A DNA stretch of 64,000 nt, from contig NC_135356.1 of NCBI RefSeq assembly GCF_051622035.1, positions 17,659,685-17,723,684 of the forward strand, given 5' to 3'. Source of the stretch: Arctopsyche grandis. Taxonomy: Eukaryota > Arthropoda > Insecta > Trichoptera > Hydropsychidae. Of the stretch, positions 1 through 11,648 are shown piece after piece. Within the stretch, counting starts at the first letter, position 1. Each line of letters begins with the position of its first letter. Both the position numbers and the translations under genes were made by a program. The notes under the pieces are model-generated. The model worked only from the letters and a program-made list of their open reading frames with translations. It was not told the origin of the DNA and searched no databases.

Positions 1-1502
1 CTTATTAGTAAAATGGTGATATCTCATTTTGAAAGAAATCAGATAGCACCACTTCTTTGAGATATAACACAGTGGAAAAAGTGAACAGTAAAAAGATAAT
101 AAGGTGGTTATCAAATCTCATATCATATTCTGTAATTTACTTTGAATATGTATGTTTTTATCATTGTTTCTGAAGATAATTTATTTCAAATTCAAATTTA
201 TAAATTCAAAATAAAATTCCTTTCTTTTGCGTTGCTGTATGAAAAATTAATATGTACTGCTTTAAAAAGAAAAATTCGTTTTACATAGAAATGTTAATAA
301 TGTGGGAGTTGTCATTTAAGAAAAAAAATCTGGTTTTATTCATAAGTTAATATCCATAAGAAGTTGCATAATGCAATAATACATTTCGCTAATGATTCAA
401 TAATGCCGGATGCACTGACACTCTGCGAGTAATTTTTTCAATATTTGCGACATTCATTTATCATCGTTTCAGTGCAATTTGATACTATATTTGCATGATT
501 TTGTTTCTGGAATCGTGAATGCTTAATCTGACGGTCGACGGATTAAACTGAGCTGTGGCATTCGCCGTGCAAATTCAAATTATTCTCGTGAATTTGTTAA
601 TCTATGTATGTATGTAAATTGTTTTCGCCTCACGAAGGGGTGTTTCGAAAATTATATGAATCATTGGAATATGTACATTGGAACTTTGTTACTGACCAAT
701 AGAGACTTTTAAAAAATACGCCCCATTTAATATTGCATATAAAAAATTCTTCATGAGATAAAAACAGTGTACATACAAATGTATCTAATTAAACTATTTT
801 TGCTAATGTATGTATATACATATGTACACACGTACATATGTATGCACATATACATATATACATATTTATAATTTGATAGTGGCCTGTCACGGTGATATAT
901 TTCATTTGGGGTAATTGGGTTTTCGTGTTTGTGCATACATACTTAATGTGTAATGATTCATGCGGTTTTGATTGATATTAAATTCTGCGTGGGTTTAAGC
1001 TTCCATTTCATGTTAAAAACGTATTCGTATCTTATCAAATAATACGATTTTAAATATCTACAATTGGTTTAGAATAAATTTATATCAATATTTTTTAATA
1101 ATCATATACACATAAAAATAAAGATATATGTACATATACAAACAAATGTATCCTTATGACTTTAAAACAGCAATTTTCTTGCAATTGAAAATGCAACTGT
1201 TTCATCCCGATATGAAATATGTATTTTTCTGAACCACTTAAAAACGACATGGTATTGTTTAGATATTAGGTACCTTTGTAATTGATGCACTTCGAGTTCT
1301 GAACGTCCAGTAATTGAATTTTGGATGAATTTTAAAAATCTTTTTGCAATATAAAAATATTTATGAAATTTGACAAAGTTCATTATCACATTTTAGGGCA
1401 CATGCAATGTACAATATACTTATGAATATGTACATTAAATTGGAAATCCAATAAGTACACGTTTTATAGTATTATATTTTTATAATTTCTTACTTCATCA
1501 TC
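1..1502. other. Non-coding, AT-rich; nothing recognised
   Basis: No exon with coherent splice sites or recognisable protein was found. Short TATGTA/TACATA microsatellite tracts occur near 606-615 and 800-870. By position this is either an intron of the membrane-protein gene whose first visible exon is at 3473, or sequence upstream of it. Confidence 0.5.
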
Positions 1503-1990
1503 ATCTTCAGCCGCTTTCCATCCACTGCTGGACGAAGCCTACCCAACACGCTTCCACTCGTCTCTGTTTTGCGCAACTCTCATCCATTTCATCCCACACA
1601 TTTTCCTTATTTCGTCTACCCATCTTCCCCGCGGTCTTCCATTTACCCTTTTGAATTCTTTCGGGTACCATTCTAGCACTTCTTTTTTCCACCTTTGGTT
1701 CATTCTTCTAGCCACGTGGCCCACCTATTGCCATTTCAATTTCTTTACTATATCTACTATGTTCATTAACCTTGTCATACTTCTCACCCACGTATTCCGT
1801 TTACTGTCTTTCCTCGTTATGTCAAGTATACAACGTTCCATACTTCTTTGAGTGCATTGGTCATTTTGTAGCAACTTGGCGGCAAAACGCATTGATCGAA
1901 GATATTTTTCTTCAGACAGAGTGGCATTTCTGTTTTAAAAACAAAATTCATTCGTCCAGATGCACTCCATCCTAATTTCAAACGTCTCTT
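1503..1990 (-). mobile_element. RTE-type LINE, 3' end of the reverse-transcriptase ORF (broken)
   Basis: On the minus strand, two overlapping frames read like the C-terminus of RTE/BovB-type polyproteins. They include GHVARR, RWKKEVLEWYP, GRPRGRWVDEIRK and WVGFVQQWMESG. The match switches frame near 1540, so the copy is frameshifted. It is followed by a run of ATC triplets, as in related copies at 13930-14530, 20890-21190 and 44757-45125. It is a 5'-truncated dead copy. The family assignment rests on recalled C-terminal motifs. Confidence 0.8.
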
Positions 1991-3209
1991 TATTTCTTCT
2001 TATTTACTACTGGCTATGTATATTATTTGACCTAAATATAAATAATTATTTACTACTTCTACTATTTGATCATCTTATAAAATACTATCAGGCATACAAT
2101 AACTATTGAACATTAGTTTCTTACTTATATGGATGTATTTAAAAAAATGATAAAAAGTTGGGAATCATATCTCAACCCTAAATGATTTTTTGCGTTCTTC
2201 AAAATACAAAACAATTCTCATCCTTTTCCATAGGGTTGGGATTTAACGAGTATTTTATATTTCGGAAAAAAAATTAAACTGTGATATTTATTATGAAATT
2301 TAGACTTGTTAGTATATTTATATAATTCTTCAGGCATGTATTTTTAATAATAGCCAATGACGACACAGCTAATACGTATTATCATGAATTCAGCGATAAG
2401 GACACGATTTTATCGATACCTTTTCAATAAGTATTACCGTTATCAACAATTCGTTATTATTATTTTGTTTTAGTCACAAAATTATAACGTTTTGTTATAA
2501 ATATTTTTAGATTTTCACAATTTGATTCTACACATTTTATACACATAAGTTTTTATAGTTTTTTATAAAGACTGTATTCAAGTACATATCTTGCTCTTCA
2601 TACTAGATTCTACTCACAGTCATGTTTATTCTAATTTTTTTTTCTTTTATATTAATCTATCAATGTTTACATATTGTATTGGTTTTTACTAATGGTAAAA
2701 TACTAATTACACGGTTATACATTGACCGCCGACCTTTTCGACAATTTGATGTGATGATTGATCTTGTATACAAAGTGGCGTACCCAAGTAGCCCCCCCCC
2801 CCCCCCCATACCAAAACAAAATCTAGTTTTTTTTTTCAAGATACCACGACAGAAGTAATTTAAACGCTTTATATGCCATAACGCTTTATATGCCCGAATT
2901 TTTTATAATCATTTATTGTATTTGCAAAACAATATTTTGCTGTAAAATGTCCGAATGCGCCACAGTACACATATTATTTTTCACAGTATTCATTATAATA
3001 TTATGCATGTATGTAAATAAATATATATGTATTTTAAACCTCTCTCCCAAATGGACCGCTTTATATTTATTATTTATGTTGCTTTTTTTATTATTTTCAA
3101 ATCCAAGAGTTATAATGAGTATTTAAAAAGCTTTGGGAAAAAAGTGTAAAAACCTTTGGAAATCTTCATAGCCTTTCTTTGTTTTTCACCTCTTGAATGA
3201 TTTGCCATA
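1991..3209. other. Non-coding; nothing recognised
   Basis: AT-rich sequence with a homopolymer C run at about 2793-2807 and no supportable exon. Probably intronic to the gene whose exon starts at 3473. Confidence 0.4.
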
Positions 3210-3288
3210 CATTGTTCAAATGTTGTAAATGCATTGTTAAAGGTTTGCCGAACCTTTTTTACAAAGCATTTACAACAATTGAACAATG
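3210..3288. repeat. 79-nt imperfect hairpin
   Basis: The arms begin CATTGTTCAAATGTTGTAAA and end TTTACAACAATTGAACAATG, around a short TGCCG loop. Each arm is about 37 nt with few mismatches. Size and shape fit either a tiny foldback element or a microRNA-precursor-like hairpin. No known microRNA was recognised. Confidence 0.6.
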
Positions 3289-3472
3289 AGCAGCGCGCTT
3301 TGGGTCCATATTCCAATTATCATTATTCCGTATTCGTCTTTTTTCCAACCTTTTCTATTACCTTCAGTCAAAATGGTTTCTCGCTTATTGAGGGTTGCTA
3401 AACAGCTGAAGGGGGGTCTGTTTGTCACGGGTTTACCCTATTAATAATATAATTAATTTGTCATGATTACAG

Positions 3473-3599
3473 ATTCAAGGAGCAACATGGATGAGTTTAA
3501 CCATAACAGGATTGGTATATTATGGCGACTGTAGTCTAACAGATAACAACAAGGCTTTGGCAACTTTTGCCGACATGCTGAGAGTAATTTATTTCAAAG
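3473..3599 (+). CDS. Membrane protein, first visible exon (TM1 and first loop)
   Basis: The exon follows a TTAC-AG acceptor and ends AAAG before GTGACA. It reads IQGATWMSLTITGLVYYGDC and on into a polar loop. Its single leftover base G joins AC of the next exon to give Asp. No in-frame initiator fits, so it is an internal exon. Confidence 0.75.
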
Positions 3600-6500
3600 G
3601 TGACAAAAAAAACTATATCGACATGAGTATTTTTTTTTTAATAATATCTACATACATGCGTTAATATCACTATTCTATTGCGAACTGTGGCTTTTGCATT
3701 TACGTATATGTGTATGTATGTAATAGTTGTATTATTTATAATGTGTAAATTTCTGCTGCGTTATAAAACAAAGTTTGCGATATTTGAGTGAAATTATTTT
3801 TTATTCTGTTATTATAATGTGTGTATAATAACGGAAAATATTTGATTATCCAGAATAAATATTCGATCCAATGTTTATTATTTTTACCTGATTTTTCAAT
3901 ATTTCAAAAAAAGGGCATATCATATATAAAGTAAAAGTAATAGCCCTATTAACCGGGAACCAGAATTATAAATTTTGTTCAATATTTTTTTAATAATCAA
4001 TAAAGTTTTGAAATTAATTTTTAAAATAATTATGTATTTAAAATTACTTTTTTAATTGTTAAAAAAACTTTTTTAAAAAATATATTTTTTTCCCGTTTTT
4101 AGTCTCTGAATATATTAATATCATAATTAAGACATTAGAATACACACATGTATTTTATTTTTAATAGACGAATCTTGTGAAGTAACAACGGTGTTTGACC
4201 CAACCATAATCAATCGTCGAATTGATTCATACAGTTTGCACATTTGGTTTTGTATAATATTAGCATTTTCGGTGCTTTGGTTGCTGTCGTCTGGACTCAT
4301 GATTGCAAGTAAGTTTTCAAAATAATTGTTTTTACAAAACTACGAATTCGAATACAAATAAAACATTGCACTAATTCATGCGTCGGAAACCTTTTTTGGG
4401 TCAAAATCAACCAAAATGTGACTAATAAAAAGATGTTTCGGATCAGTAGGTATTTTGATTTTAAAACAGTTATAGAGGGGGGGTGGTTGGAGTGAAATGG
4501 CGGTGTTTTTGTAAACACGATTATACAATATGACGGGCGGGAAATAAAGTAGTCCCCACCAACATGGTTGAATCGTTCCAACTCATAGGATGATGACCCA
4601 AACTCGACCATGTCTTTTAATGAATAATGAGATAAAGTTAACTGATAAAATAATTACAATATCTTTAACTTTGAGCATAAAAAGCGAACGAAATAAAATT
4701 ATAACTCTAATTATTAAGAAAATGAACATATGTAATTGTCAAGTTTCATAAATTTTTGAACTTTATGAAAGTTTTCTAGTTCTAGTTCTCTTCGTTATCA
4801 ATGGCTACCCCGATTCTGAATTTGTGATGACAACTTAGTCAAATCTTTCTCTTATGTTTACCTAAATTAAATTTCATATATGAAAATATTTGCTCACTAT
4901 ACTTACATAGAACGCGGACAAAATAGCAAAGTCCATTTTTTTCGAAGATGAAAACGAAAACTTTTCCATCCCTCGTACATTTTTAAAATTGTGTAGCTAT
5001 TTACTTAGAGTCTTTCGTTGAAATCGTTGGTTTATAAGCCTCGACTAAACCATCGTATTTCAGCATGTAACAGAAAATCTTCAAATATAGATTCAATTTC
5101 TTCCAAAAAAGCTTTAAAGCGCCTGTGCGTTAATACATATCCAAGGATTGAATTTTACCGTCAAATTTTATTTACCGGTAAACAGTAAACAATTTTTCCC
5201 ACTACCGGTATGTCGGTAGAGCTTCCTTAGGTATTCATACAATAACAGATGGTACTACTATTTTATTCATGATCCTTTTAATAACCATTTTCATTAAATC
5301 ATCTAGTTTTTGCGTCAATGTTTTTGTAAATACATTTTATTTATTTACGCCACTAGACAATAAATAATTTTTGACCTGACGTATATTCTTAAAAAAAATA
5401 TTTTGGTACTTATTATTAACTAGTAGTTTTACCCGGCTTCGCTCAGTATTTGTAATATAAACAGCGTAAACATGGCGAATCTAATAGTAAATATTCATTT
5501 GTTTTTTATTAATTTATTTGAATCGAAAAAATAAATTGAATTGTCGTCAAAGAAATCTTGACTTTTTTACGAAATTCCCAACTAAAGATACATATATACA
5601 TACTTATATACAAAGTCTCTTTCTAAATTAAATATTAGATAATAATACGAAAAAATTCTAGCCTTTATCGGTCAACTCAAGTGGGTCACTCGAAATTGTA
5701 AAATGAGTTACTTGGTGACTCACGGGTCATAGGTTTCCGATGTCTGTACTAATTATTGCATTCTCTCTAGATTATATAACATGTTTTTTTTTATTTATTA
5801 ATGAAATCAGGTGTAAGGGAAACATTGACGAAACAGTCGGCCTATTTCATAACAGCATGGTCTTCTATAACACTCATTGTCTGCATAATAGATCTAGCGC
5901 TGGGAATTCTCCTCGGCATAGACCTTGGAGAGACAATTGTAAATATAAAATATTTTCATAATGTATGTATTCCGAATATTTATCGAATAAAGTTATTTTT
6001 TTTAGATTTTTCCGAAGATGGAAAATGAACATCTATATGTACATTTAATAAAATTTACCACAGGCGTCATGATGACCATAGCTTTCAAAGGGTTCTTCCT
6101 TTGGATATTGAACTTTGCGTTTTCAATCGTTCTTCTTTCGGCATCGGTTCAAATTATGAAGCCCGTAGAAGAAAATGTAAGTATAAATGTATTTATTTAA
6201 AAAAACATTACTCAACATGACAGGCCAAACTATAGGTACATGTACATACATATCACTAAGCCAGCAATTTGGCTTAGTGATAGCGTATATATTTAGCATC
6301 ACTGAGGTCATAGGTTCGAGTCCTCGCCACTGCTGGTTAGATTTGGGGGTTTTGTTCGATCGATCGTTTCTCTATCAGAGTTTGCCAATTTTATCTGATC
6401 ATTGCTGAAACGGTTCCTGAAAATTGGTATTAAATCTAATCCTGTTGTCACAAAAATCTGCCTGTGTATAATTTGTATTAATTATACACAGTAATCTGAA

Positions 6501-9500
6501 ATCTATAGATATCTCTATCGACATCTCTATAATTTCGTATTTATTGTATGTATAAAAATTGTATACAAAAAAAAAAAAAAATCTAAAAATAATCCATAGA
6601 TGTCACTGTGATTATTATTTCTGATTAATTGTTATATTCTATATATTCTGATTGTATATGTATGTATTACTGTATTTCTGATTTCTGATTGTTTATGTAT
6701 TTCATTAACGTACACCCGTCGCATTGGAGCAAATCTGTAATGGCGAGTGTGTATTGATTTGTGACAATAAAATAAAATAAAATAAAATAAAATAAAATAA
6801 AATAAAATAAAATAAAATAAAATAAAATAAAATAAAATAAAATAAAATAAAATAAAATAAAATATATACTGTATATATACTAGAGCCTCCAAATATTCGT
6901 AATTTCAACTATTCGAATATCGAATAGCAAATAATAAAATATTCGAATATATTCGTAAATTTTGAAGGAAAAGCTATTGTGAATGCTGATTGAATAGATT
7001 ATGAATTTAAAAAAATACAAGAAATTCGTTATGATTCTATTATTAACTCATTATTTTGTATCGAACTGACATTATAAAAGCCGATTCCGAGATTGTAATG
7101 ATAATAAAAAAGGTTAAATAAATTCGCAGTGCAATTGCCGCGGAACTTCCAGAATTTAAAAAAAAATCGGGTACCTAAAGTGTTCTAATACACATCCAAA
7201 CCATCTAAAGTGTTCTAATACACATTAACACATCAAAAATGATCTATTATATTTATAAATATGAAATAATATTTTACGAATACTCAAATAACAATAAACT
7301 ATTCGAATAACGAATATTTAACAAACGGACGAATACATATATTCGGTATTTCAATAAGAGACTATAGTGCTGGCCCTCGCATATTAAAAAAAAAGGTATT
7401 TTTCGATATTCTGAAAAGTACTAATCTAATAAAACATTATTTTTTCATATTTTAAAACAGATTAAACATAAAAAAAATATATATTATATCAACCCTATAT
7501 GCGTCAAATTTTTTTTCAAGCTTTCTGCTTTATTTTGTTCCTTGTATAAAACAAATAACGATGTCAATGTAGAGTTAAGGCATATAATTGTTTTTAAATT
7601 ATTCACACTTATTATATACAAAAAGTTAAAACTAAATAAATAAATGAAATACGAAACCTATACATTTGTAATATGAACATTTTTTTTTACATTAAAGTGA
7701 GGTCCACTGTAACATGAAGGAATATGCATAAAATAAAAATATTTTAATAGTACGTACGTCATGAAATTCGCATACCATTGATAGCGTTTTCTAATCGCCA
7801 AATAATCAATTCATAAAAAGAAAATAAAATTACGTAGTTATTACCGTCATACATATATGTATACATATATTGGGCGAGTTTATATATTATACAATGTAAT
7901 AATACTGTTAGCCAACTTTTTAACATGATCTAAATGGCGAACTTCACATGCAACGTAAGCCAGCTTTACTCCCCCCCCCCAGGTTCACTTCACATCCCAT
8001 ATAAGAAAACTCCATTGTCTTAAATAATTTTCAATGAGTTGTCGACGACTTGACGGAAACTCGTGAGTTCTCAGCAACAAAGGCAACGAAGCTCATGCAG
8101 TCGAAGTTGTTTCTATACAAACAAAACTACTTGTTTTTTTTTTAAATTCTCTTTGCGATGAACTTCTTGATAGTATCAGGAATTTTACATCAAACAATAT
8201 CAGGTATCTCGCGAGTATAATGACGTGCATATGTACGTATACGAGAGAGTCGAATTTTCTCGATAAGGTTTGATAAAATACCTGGTGTTGTATTCATGCA
8301 ATTTATCAATGACAATACCCGCGAACAAAATAATATATACACGTAGACTCACTAAATATACATACAATATAGTATTTGAATTGATTTTGCATTTTGAAAT
8401 AATAAATATTGATTTTTTTTTCAGCCACTCGATGAGCTTCCGAACAATTCTGCCATGGCTAGAAAGCCCATCAACGCTTTCGAATCGTAAGATTTCCAAA
8501 ATTTAATTTACGCATTTTCGAATGCATCTACTATTAGTTATTTCATTGATACATTTTCGAGTGCATCTACTGTTGGTCTTACATTAAGATAATCTGCTTA
8601 TTGAAACACGCAGATAATCTTATGTAAAACTAACAATCGATCTTTCTACCCATTCATTCACATTTCATTGGCCAATAATATGTCCTTAATATTGTGCGAA
8701 CGATAATGCAAGAAGGTTTCGATATTCAATTATGTACATAGAACAAGGTTACTGGGGAGGCACTCGAATTCTTGTCAATAATATAGTCTATATATGTATA
8801 TACATAGTCGTGGATAAATCTACTAGACCATCGGTAAAAATTATTTTGACCAAAAAAATATTTATACGTATACGTATTTGAAACAGGTCTACGTGACGAG
8901 ACAGAATGTTAAACGACAGAAAACGCAAATATCGAAAGGCAAAGATCGAAAATCGAAAGATCAAAAAAAAAATGGTGCTGGGTAAACGGTACATACTCAC
9001 TTAATTTGCGTGAGCAGGATACAACAGGAACAAGTGGAACAGGCTTTTCCTCCCGTATTAATGTGCGCGCGCAGAATACGGGAGGAAAAAGCATGTTCCT
9101 TATTTGGAATTGATTATTTCGTTGGGATTGATAAAAATTTCCGAACAATTTGTTTTCAATTCAGTCTATAATTGATGCTAGATTTGTTGTGAATTTGCAT
9201 AACGGACAAATTAACCAACAAATAAATCATCATCATCCTTATTAGGGCGTCAAAATTTACCGTAATTTCAGTTTACCGGTAATCCGATAATTTTTGAACC
9301 AATTACCAGATTTTTTAATCTCAAAATTATTATTTTTTTTATGCTAAATATGTATGTTAAACCAATTAAAAATAATATATTATATACTTACGATACATGA
9401 AATGGGCAAAAAATATATTATTATTATTTATAAATTTATAAAGCACTACAATAACACAATTTTTTTATTCGCCATTTAATAAAATAAGAGCTGCTATTTT

Positions 9501-10641
9501 TGAAACTGGCGAAAGTCCAATTTTCAGTTCCAAAAACATTTTGACTTAATTTACAAATTTTAATCACTTGTTTTAATTCGATATGTCCAGGAAAAGCAGA
9601 ATAAACGTATTACAGGCCACTAGTATTTTTAAATATTGTTAAACGCAAAAAGTTTTGCGAATTAGTTCTCGAAAAGTGGACTTTTCAATTTCAAATATAA
9701 TGGCTCATATATTGTATGAATTAACAATTTAGGTGAAATTACTGCAATATCATCGGAATTTGAAACTAAGTAAATTTGCTACATCTGATTCCTTGTACAT
9801 AAATCCGGTCTTTAGCCTCAACTATTATTTTCAATATTGTATATTTTTTGTTCCTGGGTATAGCACTGGGTCAGACTAGTGTTGCCAGAAGGCAAAGTAA
9901 AGGAGAGAATTGTCATAAAACGCAATATTTTTTCATTTAATTTACCGGTAAAAATAATAATAATCATAATAATAATTTACCGAGCTATTTTCCGGTCCGT
10001 TCACTGGTAAACTGGTAAACCGGTTTACCGGTAATGCACTATGTGTGTATGTGAAGATAACGTTCTCAAATACCACATATTATTCTTTTTTCATTTAACG
10101 GTGTACTTTTCATGGAAACATTCATAAATTTATTTGGAATTATTCAAAAAATGTATTTTGTAATTTAGAAAAAATAAAAAAACAAATTGTTTGTTTTTTA
10201 AATTTTATAATTATTTCAATAGACCTCAAGATACCAGGCCTGCTCCGTGGATTATGAACCCCAGGCCTCAATTTAACAATCAGACAGCACCTTATTCCAT
10301 GTATTCTAATAACCAAGGTGAAATAAATCCAGCATATATGGGCGTCGAGAGTCCAAGGTATCGAACAAATCGAGGAAATGTGGATCGAGCGTAAAATGGC
10401 GGGCATTTGAATTTTTATTTTTTTTTTAAGATACCAACAACAACAACCTCTGGCCAGCATCATGAAGAGGTCCGTCGCCGACGCTCGAGAACAAGTCAAC
10501 AACAAACCGAGGTCAAGGAATGAACCGAACCTTCCAAGTCCTGACTATAGTCCACCTCCACAGGTCAGACCTCGTCCTCCATTCAAACCGCAAGCGATGG
10601 ACAACTCACAGTCATACCACAATAATCCGTACAGACGTTAA
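3473..10641 (+). CDS. Four-pass transmembrane protein with proline/glutamine-rich tail (3' seven exons, 5' end outside window)
   Basis: Seven exons join in phase to 975 nt, encoding 324 residues and a stop: 3473-3599, 4168-4308, 5811-5938, 6006-6176, 8425-8486, 10223-10357, 10431-10641. Four hydrophobic segments lie at about residues 1-18, 64-89, 100-125 and 150-182. Between the first two is a loop with two cysteines (GDC, ESC). After the fourth comes a cytosolic-looking tail of about 135 residues rich in Pro, Gln, Asn and Ser, ending NNPYRR. The layout resembles small insect tetraspan proteins such as the DUF4728/pasiflora type, but the tail is longer and no specific orthologue was recognised. 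The first visible exon starts inside the first membrane segment and has no usable start codon, so at least one upstream exon is missing. Function unknown; plasma-membrane location is inferred. Confidence 0.8.
3600..4167. other. Intron; nothing further recognised
   Basis: Begins GTGACA and ends TTTTTAATAG. AT-rich, with no repeat or RNA gene recognised. Confidence 0.6.
4168..4308 (+). CDS. Membrane protein exon (TM2)
   Basis: Preceded by TTTTTAATAG and followed by the consensus donor GTAAGT. It encodes ESCEVTTVFDP and then the hydrophobic segment IWFCIILAFSVLWLLSSGLM. Phase 1 at both ends fits its neighbours. Confidence 0.85.
4309..5419. other. Intron, upstream part
   Basis: Mostly unrecognised AT-rich sequence. 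Around 5150-5220 there are TTTACCGGTAAAC-type motifs that recur at 9245-10040, suggesting a fragment of a dispersed element. A 104-codon minus-strand frame at 4297-4611 overlaps exon 4168-4308 and shows no family signature. Confidence 0.4.
5420..5639 (-). mobile_element. Non-autonomous Helitron (CTAG...TC type)
   Basis: Read on the minus strand it starts TCTAATATTTAATTTAGAAA and ends with a GC-rich short palindrome (GAGCGAAGCCGGG) shortly before CTAG. It lies between host A and T. These are Helitron hallmarks. Related copies are at 15701-15915, 22334-22700, 23024-23796 and 23804-25250. Confidence 0.7.
5811..5938 (+). CDS. Membrane protein exon (TM3)
   Basis: Preceded by AAATCAG and followed by GTAAAT. 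It encodes VRETLTKQSAYFITAWSS and then a long hydrophobic stretch ending LLGIDLGETI. The two bases at its start complete the Ser codon begun in the previous exon. Confidence 0.85.
6006..6176 (+). CDS. Membrane protein exon (TM4)
   Basis: Preceded by TTTTTTTTAG, followed by GTAAGT; phase 0 at both ends (57 codons). It encodes IFPKMENEHLYVHLIKF, then about 30 hydrophobic residues ending SASVQIMKPVEEN. The intron before it is only 67 bp. Confidence 0.87.
6259..6863 (+). mobile_element. tRNA-derived SINE with pentanucleotide tail
   Basis: The head has a tRNA-like A box (TGGCTTAGTGATAGCG) and B box (GGTTCGAGTCC). A body follows with CGTTTCTCTATCAGAGTTTG and GAAACGGTTCCTG. It ends in a conserved motif (CGCATTGGAGCAAATCTGTA) and about 19 AATAA-type repeats at 6765-6863. 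The same body motifs recur at 20219-20618, 35795-36201, 39395-39690 and 40026-40413. Confidence 0.75.
6864..8424. other. Intron with unclassified repeat remnants
   Basis: Around 6885-7380 the motif ATTCGAATA recurs many times and the segment ends in GCTGGCCCTC, suggesting a decayed terminal-repeat element whose ends could not be fixed. A 10-base C run lies near 7971. The rest is unrecognised AT-rich sequence up to the acceptor at 8424. Confidence 0.4.
8425..8486 (+). CDS. Membrane protein exon (start of cytosolic tail)
   Basis: A 62-nt exon after a TTTTTTTTCAG acceptor and before GTAAGA. It encodes PLDELPNNSAMARKPINAFE plus two bases completing a Ser codon in the next exon. It marks the change from membrane segments to the polar tail. 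Confidence 0.8.
8905..9105. repeat. Foldback-type repeat fragment (family of 49273-49502)
   Basis: Contains AAAACGCAAATATCGAAAGG, AAGATCGAAAATCGAAAGAT and the spacer CGTGAGCAGGATACAACAGG, shared with the foldback element at 49273-49502 and with 26030-26660. The end segment contains an inverted pair, CCTCCCGTATT and AATACGGGAGG. Intronic. Confidence 0.6.
9240..10040. repeat. Dispersed element with TTTACCGG-rich ends
   Basis: The left end carries TTTACCGTAATTTCAGTTTA and the right end GGTAAACCGGTTTACCGGTA. The middle contains TTCAGTTCCAAAAACA and TATTACAGGCCACTAGTATT, which recur at 54640-54870 and, inverted, at 37050-37285. This looks like an interspersed repeat family. Class unresolved. Confidence 0.5.
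10223..10357 (+). CDS. Membrane protein exon (tail, Pro/Asn-rich)
   Basis: Preceded by TTTCAATAG, followed by GTATCG. It encodes PQDTRPAPWIMNPRPQFNNQ and onward to INPAYMGVESP. It is separated from the next exon by a 73-bp intron. Tyrosines in PAYMG-like contexts are visible, but no known motif is claimed. Confidence 0.82.
10431..10641 (+). CDS. Membrane protein terminal exon
   Basis: Preceded by TTTTTTTAAG. It encodes YQQQQPLASIMKRSVADARE, then a Pro-rich run with SPDYSPPP and RPRPPFKP, and stops with TAA at 10639-10641. AATAAA signals follow at about 10759 and 10868, so the 3' UTR may be as short as 130-250 nt. Confidence 0.85.
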
Positions 10642-11237
10642 AGTCGATTGATAAGAACAATCAAAATTTAAATTTAAATCAATTTTCATTTCAACACACA
10701 ATATGATGTTTTAATATCAAGAAAACACAGTAAGTAACCTTAATCAGATGTTTTACATCAATAAATTAAATACATACATAAAATATGTATTTAATTTATT
10801 GAATTGTAAGTATAATATATCGTTGCCACCAGGGTCATCGTGGTGGCAGCAAATTTTATGTGATTTGTAATAAAGTTTTGTGTTAAAATATGTGACAGAT
10901 CATTTTTAGTTCATTTATCTGTAACAGATAATTTTGAATGGATTTTATTTATTTGGAGCAAACAAATTTAATTACTGTGGCATTTATTATATATGAACAC
11001 ATTTAGTACAAAATAGATCGACTGATATATTATGAATTTGTGTATTTAAAGCAAAACGTTTTGTTAATTTGAATGTGCAATTTAAATTTGAACATTTCTA
11101 AAATGTACAATAGAATGTAGTGTGTAAATATGTATTTTCACGTTAAATGTAAAAATAAAATATATTTTATTTACGTCGTAGTTAATTTGAATTGAAATCC
11201 TGTCACACATATGTATGTATTCATATACCTTGTTTCA
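10642..11237 (+). other. 3' UTR and downstream spacer
   Basis: Contains AATAAA at about 10759 and 10868, with another AAATAAAAT near 11153, any of which could end the transcript. No other feature recognised. Confidence 0.5.
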
Positions 11238-11648
11238 TCTACATATATAAAAATCAATGTTAGTATGTCTGTATGTCACGTATGCGTTCCTATTGCCATG
11301 AAACTTATATGAGTTATTATGTGCATGCCCGCGATGGTTTCTGTAAAAAAAACAGCCAAAAACGGGAACGGGAACGGGAAAAAAGGAATGAGTGGCATTG
11401 CAACATAATAATTTCTAATTTGTTCGCGTCACCACCTGAGTTGTTAGGGTAAAATAAACAAACAATTGAATAGTTTGAAATGTGTTCGCCGCCTACGTTT
11501 TTCCAACAAATTACCATCACTGTAATTTAATTTGATTATTAAGTATTAATTTGAAACTGACGAATTCTCTTATCGAATCACATCGATAAACGGGAACGGG
11601 AATTGCATGCGTTATTGTGGCATTGCATCGCATGCCGGGTTCAGCTAG
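11238..11648 (+). mobile_element. Non-autonomous Helitron with GGGAAC repeats
   Basis: Starts TCTACATATATAAAAATCAA and ends GCCGGGTTCAGCTAG, followed by host T and preceded by host A. This is the 5'-TC...CTAG-3' signature with A|T insertion. Short GGGAAC repeats lie inside. The related copy at 23935-25144 is in the opposite orientation. No Rep/helicase coding is visible. Confidence 0.75.

Noticed and set aside
4297..4611. 104-codon minus-strand frame
   Set aside because: Overlaps a confirmed plus-strand exon and donor; composition is not protein-like and no motif is visible.
6632..6908. Phe-Ile-Leu-Tyr repeat frames on the minus strand
   Set aside because: They translate the AATAA pentanucleotide tail of a SINE.
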